Origin: Desulfitobacterium hafniense DCB-2
Lineage (GTDB): Bacteria > Bacillota > Desulfitobacteriia > Desulfitobacteriales > Desulfitobacteriaceae
DNA: 64,000 bases
Assembly (NCBI RefSeq): GCF_000021925.1
Contig: NC_011830.1
Coordinates: forward strand, 5,215,135-5,279,134
Direction: 5' to 3'
Numbering within the stretch: the first letter of the stretch is position 1; every line of letters begins with the position of its first letter. The notes beneath the pieces were generated by a model that had not been told where the DNA came from, did not search any database, and saw only the letters and a list, made by a program, of their open reading frames with translations. The position numbers were made by a program, and so were the translations under genes. Of the stretch, positions 61,438 through 64,000 are shown in pieces.

Positions 61438-61539
61438 GGGATCCGCTCCAATTCAATCAATATCCAAAATCCAAAACTGCTCCTGCCTAATATACCATGA
61501 AAAACAGTGTCTAATACTCATGTAAACTTTCTGACAGTA

Positions 61540-61567
61540 AAAAAAAGAGGGGTAACCTTACCCCTCA
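61540..61567 (-). terminator. Terminator after jag
   Basis: GAGGGGTAA (61548-61556) with TTACCCCTC (61559-61567), then eight T on the minus strand. Ends the rpmH-rnpA-yidD-yidC-jag operon. Confidence 0.95.
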
Positions 61568-62203
61568 GGAAATTTCTTTTGTCCGTTTTAAGGAAATAAC
61601 CACTTTACGATTGGGTTCTTCACCTTCACTAAAGGTGGAGATCCGTGCATCATCCTGCAAAGCAGTATGGATAATCCTTCTTTCATGAGGATTCATAGGT
61701 TCTAGGACAACACGAGTTCCGGTACGCTTCACTTTATCAGACAGTCGCTTGGCCAGGCGGACTAAAGTCTCTTCCCGCCGCTGACGATACCCTTCCACAT
61801 CAATAATAACCCGAACTTTTTCGGCAAGCTGCTTGGCTACAGCAAGATTGGCTAAGTACTGGAGAGCTTCCAGAGTATCTCCCCTGCGGCCAATTAATAT
61901 GCCCAGTTCTTCACCGGAAATATCAATGAGCCAATGCTGCCCCTGTTGTGTATAGTTAAACTCAGCAATAACACCCATTGAGTCACATACATCTTTAAGG
62001 AACGAACAGGCCAGCTCACCCGGACAATCTTCATAACCGGCCCGTACTTTGGCAAGAGTGGTCCCCAACAAGCCGAAAAGACCCTTTTTCATAGGTTCTG
62101 CCAATACTTCGATCTTAACCCGCTCCCGCTCGACCCCTAATTCGTTCAGACAAGCATTAATAGCTTCTTCCACAGTTCTACCTGTTTTCTCAGCAAATCT
62201 CAT
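61565..62203 (-). CDS. jag: Jag/KhpB RNA-binding protein
   Basis: 212 aa: Jag_N domain (residues 1-50, KTGRTVEEAINACLNELG), KH domain in the middle (GILIGRRGDTLEALQYL), C-terminal R3H (MNPHERRIIHTAL). Binds RNA with KhpA; linked to division and cell-wall control. ATG start with AGGGAGGATATCC. Confidence 0.96.
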   Translation of the reverse strand: MRFAEKTGRTVEEAINACLNELGVERERVKIEVLAEPMKKGLFGLLGTTLAKVRAGYEDCPGELACSFLKDVCDSMGVIAEFNYTQQGQHWLIDISGEELGILIGRRGDTLEALQYLANLAVAKQLAEKVRVIIDVEGYRQRREETLVRLAKRLSDKVKRTGTRVVLEPMNPHERRIIHTALQDDARISTFSEGEEPNRKVVISLKRTKEIS

Positions 62204-62224
62204 GGATATCCTCCCTTTATAACT

Positions 62225-62920
62225 TTAGGCAACCTCGACCTGTTCTTTGTTCAATTTGCGATTAATATAAAGCTGTTGCAAAACAGAAACAATATTCATC
62301 GTAAAAAAGTACAAACCAAGGCCTGAAGGCACAGTCCAAGTAATATAGGCCATAAACAGAGGCATGAAATAAAGCATCATCTTTTGGGTTGACTGAGCAG
62401 CGTCAGGCTTTCCAGTGTTGTTTTGAGCCTTCATAGCCGGATTGGATGCCGTAGTAAGCTTTGTTTGCAAAAAGGTTGTGGCACCTGCCAGGATGGCGAG
62501 AACCAAGTTGCCGTTCTCGGTGATGCTGAACCATAAAAACATCGCTTGACTGGGATCGGCAATATAGTTATCAAAATGAAAGAGGGTATTATACAAAGCC
62601 CAGAAAATCGGCAATTGAACAAGTAAAGGCAAACAGCCCCCGGCCGGATTGAGATTATGCTTCTTATAAAGCTCCATGGTTTCCTGATTGAGCTTTTCAG
62701 GGTTATTTTTATATTTTTTCTGAATCTCTTGAAGCTTAGGCTGAATTTCCATCGTCTTGCGCATGGATTTCATCTGCTTCCAGGTAAGAGGGTAAATCAA
62801 GGTTTTGATAATAATAGTAAGAAGAATAATCGCCAAACCATAGCTGGCGAAACCAACCAAATCGGTTAAATTATATAACCATTTCAGCAACTCGGTCATC
62901 CATACAACAAATGTACTCAC
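62225..62920 (-). CDS. yidC: YidC/Oxa1/SpoIIIJ membrane insertase
   Basis: 231 aa with five membrane helices, no lipoprotein Cys at the N-terminus. Segments TLIYPLTWKQMKSMRKM-like, NPAGGCLPLLVQLPIFWALYN and MPLFMAYITWTVPSGLGLYF match the Oxa1 core. Inserts proteins; SpoIIIJ role in sporulation possible. Precedes jag. Confidence 0.95.
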   Translation of the reverse strand: MSTFVVWMTELLKWLYNLTDLVGFASYGLAIILLTIIIKTLIYPLTWKQMKSMRKTMEIQPKLQEIQKKYKNNPEKLNQETMELYKKHNLNPAGGCLPLLVQLPIFWALYNTLFHFDNYIADPSQAMFLWFSITENGNLVLAILAGATTFLQTKLTTASNPAMKAQNNTGKPDAAQSTQKMMLYFMPLFMAYITWTVPSGLGLYFFTMNIVSVLQQLYINRKLNKEQVEVA

Positions 62921-62931
62921 AAAAACCCTCC

Positions 62932-63141
62932 TTAAACTGGATCATAACCACCAGGGTGAAAGGGATGGCATTTTAAAATCCTGACAAAGGATTTCCAGCA
63001 GCCTTTAACAACCCCGTACTTTTGTATCGCTTGAATAGAATATTCAGAACATGTGGGGTAAAAACGACAGGATGGTCGTTTAAGAGGCGAAATATAGCGT
63101 TGATAAATCCGAATCATACCAATTAATAAACGCTTCATCAA
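62932..63141 (-). CDS. yidD: YidD, membrane protein insertion efficiency factor
   Basis: 69 aa with RYISPLKRPSCRFYPTCSEYS and HPFHPGGYDPV, the full YidD pattern. Lies between rnpA and yidC, the standard position. ATG start one base from rnpA. Confidence 0.96.
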   Translation of the reverse strand: MMKRLLIGMIRIYQRYISPLKRPSCRFYPTCSEYSIQAIQKYGVVKGCWKSFVRILKCHPFHPGGYDPV

Positions 63142-63477
63142 TCAACGGTCCTTTATAACCTTTGCTTTATATAAGCTTTTCAAAAGACTATTTTCTACTT
63201 GAGAATAGGAAACTCCTTTAATTGAGGAACGGGCAATACAAATTATTTGCGTATTTTCTTTCATCTCCGCAAGATGAAGCCGGATGACTTCTCTCATCAA
63301 ACGTTTAGCCCGATTACGAACAACGGCATTGCCGACCTTTTTGGAAGCAATAAACCCGAACCGTGAGGGGCCCTCTGCTACATAGATGACTACATATTTG
63401 CCGGAGAAACTTTTCCCTTGTGCAAAAACCTTTCTATAAAGAGATTTTTGACGCAATCTAAGACTCCTCTGTAACAT
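63142..63477 (-). CDS. rnpA: Ribonuclease P protein component
   Basis: 111-aa RnpA: FIASKKVGNAVVRNRAKRLMRE is the RNR signature. ATG 63477 with GGAGGGGCC; an upstream in-frame ATG adds six residues over the ribosome binding site. Confidence 0.96.
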   Translation of the reverse strand: MLQRSLRLRQKSLYRKVFAQGKSFSGKYVVIYVAEGPSRFGFIASKKVGNAVVRNRAKRLMREVIRLHLAEMKENTQIICIARSSIKGVSYSQVENSLLKSLYKAKVIKDR

Positions 63478-63578
63478 GGCCCCTCCGTAATTCAAAACAT
63501 ACTAACCCTAGTTTTACTCACAAACTTCAGAATAAACCTATTTCGGAAAGAAAAGACAGCAAATATCCCTATTCATTT

Positions 63579-63604
63579 GAAAAAGGCCACAAGATTGCGG
63601 CCTT
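63579..63604 (-). terminator. Partial terminator after rpmH
   Basis: AAGGCC (63583-63588) with GGCCTT (63599-63604), then TTTTTC on the minus strand; overlaps the rpmH stop. May lower rnpA against rpmH. Confidence 0.75.
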
Positions 63605-63737
63605 AAGCTGATAATTTCTTCCGCCCTTTTAAACGACGGCGTTTAAGCACGTTTCTTCCTGATGTACTGCTCATTCTCTCTAAAAAGCCATGTACTCTCT
63701 TATGACGACGATTCTTCGGCTGATAAGTCCGCTTCAT
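63603..63737 (-). CDS. rpmH: 50S ribosomal protein L34
   Basis: 44 aa, start MKRTYQPKNRRHKRVHGFL and C-terminal Lys/Arg-rich VLKRRRLKGRKKLSA. First gene of its operon, transcribed away from the origin. ATG with GAAGGAGGTGCAATAGC. Confidence 0.97.
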   Translation of the reverse strand: MKRTYQPKNRRHKRVHGFLERMSSTSGRNVLKRRRLKGRKKLSA

Positions 63738-63794
63738 ACTGCTATTGCACCTCCTTCAAGGGAAAAAACAAATAAAAATTGCACATCTCTAGAG

Positions 63795-63824
63795 ATTATA
63801 CTCTAAGTTTTTTAGCCCTGTCAA
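63795..63824 (-). promoter_or_regulatory. Promoter of rpmH
   Basis: TTGACA (63819-63824), 18-bp spacer, TATAAT (63795-63800) on the minus strand, 57 bp upstream of rpmH. Confidence 0.85.
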
Positions 63825-63843
63825 GCAGAGTCTACAATTAGAT

Positions 63844-63918
63844 TGTGGATAACTTAAGCTCCGGAAAAGTTATCCACCTGTGAATAAATTTATATTAGGA
63901 CTAACTTCCTGTTGATAA
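63844..63918. other. DnaA-box cluster at the edge of the replication origin
   Basis: TGTGGATAA (63844-63852), TTATCCACC (63870-63878), TGTGAATAA (63879-63887) and TGTTGATAA (63910-63918) match or nearly match the DnaA box in both orientations. The rest, to 64000, is AT-rich with no gene. dnaA itself should lie just beyond the right edge. Confidence 0.85.
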
Positions 63919-64000
63919 CCCCCAAAAAAATTGGTATTATGATTTTACACCGCCTTTAATTTCCATGCTCTCGTTTTTATCATTTGTACACAGCAATAAT

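Overview
The window looks like the origin-proximal end of a spore-forming, anaerobic Gram-positive chromosome, most probably Desulfitobacterium (inference). The support is: the order jag-yidC-yidD-rnpA-rpmH followed by DnaA boxes at the right edge; parA/parB with three parS sites; spore genes (yyaC, a Lon-family lonC); a SCIFF peptide with its radical-SAM maturase; hypA/hypB; and a glycyl-radical choline-degrading microcompartment. Almost every gene is on the minus strand. Only two regulators or enzymes (18547-19458 and 20615-21805) and yyaC (50973-51542) are on plus. Many real starts are GTG or TTG with a strong ribosome binding site.

Region 1 (1-13.8 kb) is a glycyl-radical-enzyme microcompartment (GRM) operon read right to left from a consensus-like promoter near 13.93 kb. 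Its order is two hexameric shell proteins, an aldehyde dehydrogenase homologue with Ser in place of the catalytic Cys, choline trimethylamine-lyase CutC, its activase CutD, an 815-bp gene-free structured island, EutS-, EutP-, EutT-like and EutJ proteins, a GrpU-type Fe-S shell protein, the EutN vertex protein, PduS, PduT, EutQ, a shell protein fused to a Rho_N/SAP-like domain, and a second aldehyde dehydrogenase that keeps its Cys and runs off the left edge. Upstream are a BCCT transporter and an alkaline-phosphatase-superfamily phosphodiesterase, which could feed choline in, and a divergent LysR regulator. The expected pathway is choline to trimethylamine plus acetaldehyde, then acetaldehyde to acetyl-CoA inside the shell. 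Alcohol dehydrogenase and phosphotransacylase are not in the window.

Region 2 (19.5-35.4 kb) holds a LysR regulator divergent from an F420-ligase-like protein, then rlmH, htrA, walJ and a TPR protein (the yyc-type cluster). It continues with a molybdopterin oxidoreductase, the SCIFF peptide and maturase, a lipoprotein, tRNA-Glu and tRNA-Phe, a complete branched-chain amino-acid ABC transporter (livKHMGF), and tRNA-Lys.

Region 3 (35.5-64 kb) is core genome: purA-purB with a PurR-type operator, dnaB, lonC, rplI, yybS, rpsR-ssb-rpsF, ychF, hypAB, ykvI, yyaC, parAB, rsmG-mnmG-mnmE, and jag-yidC-yidD-rnpA-rpmH up to the oriC edge. Small accessory insertions interrupt it: a HipBA-like module with its operator nested in a perfect promoter, an IS3-type transposase remnant, a DUF1016 nuclease remnant, and long perfect palindromes that resemble REP elements.
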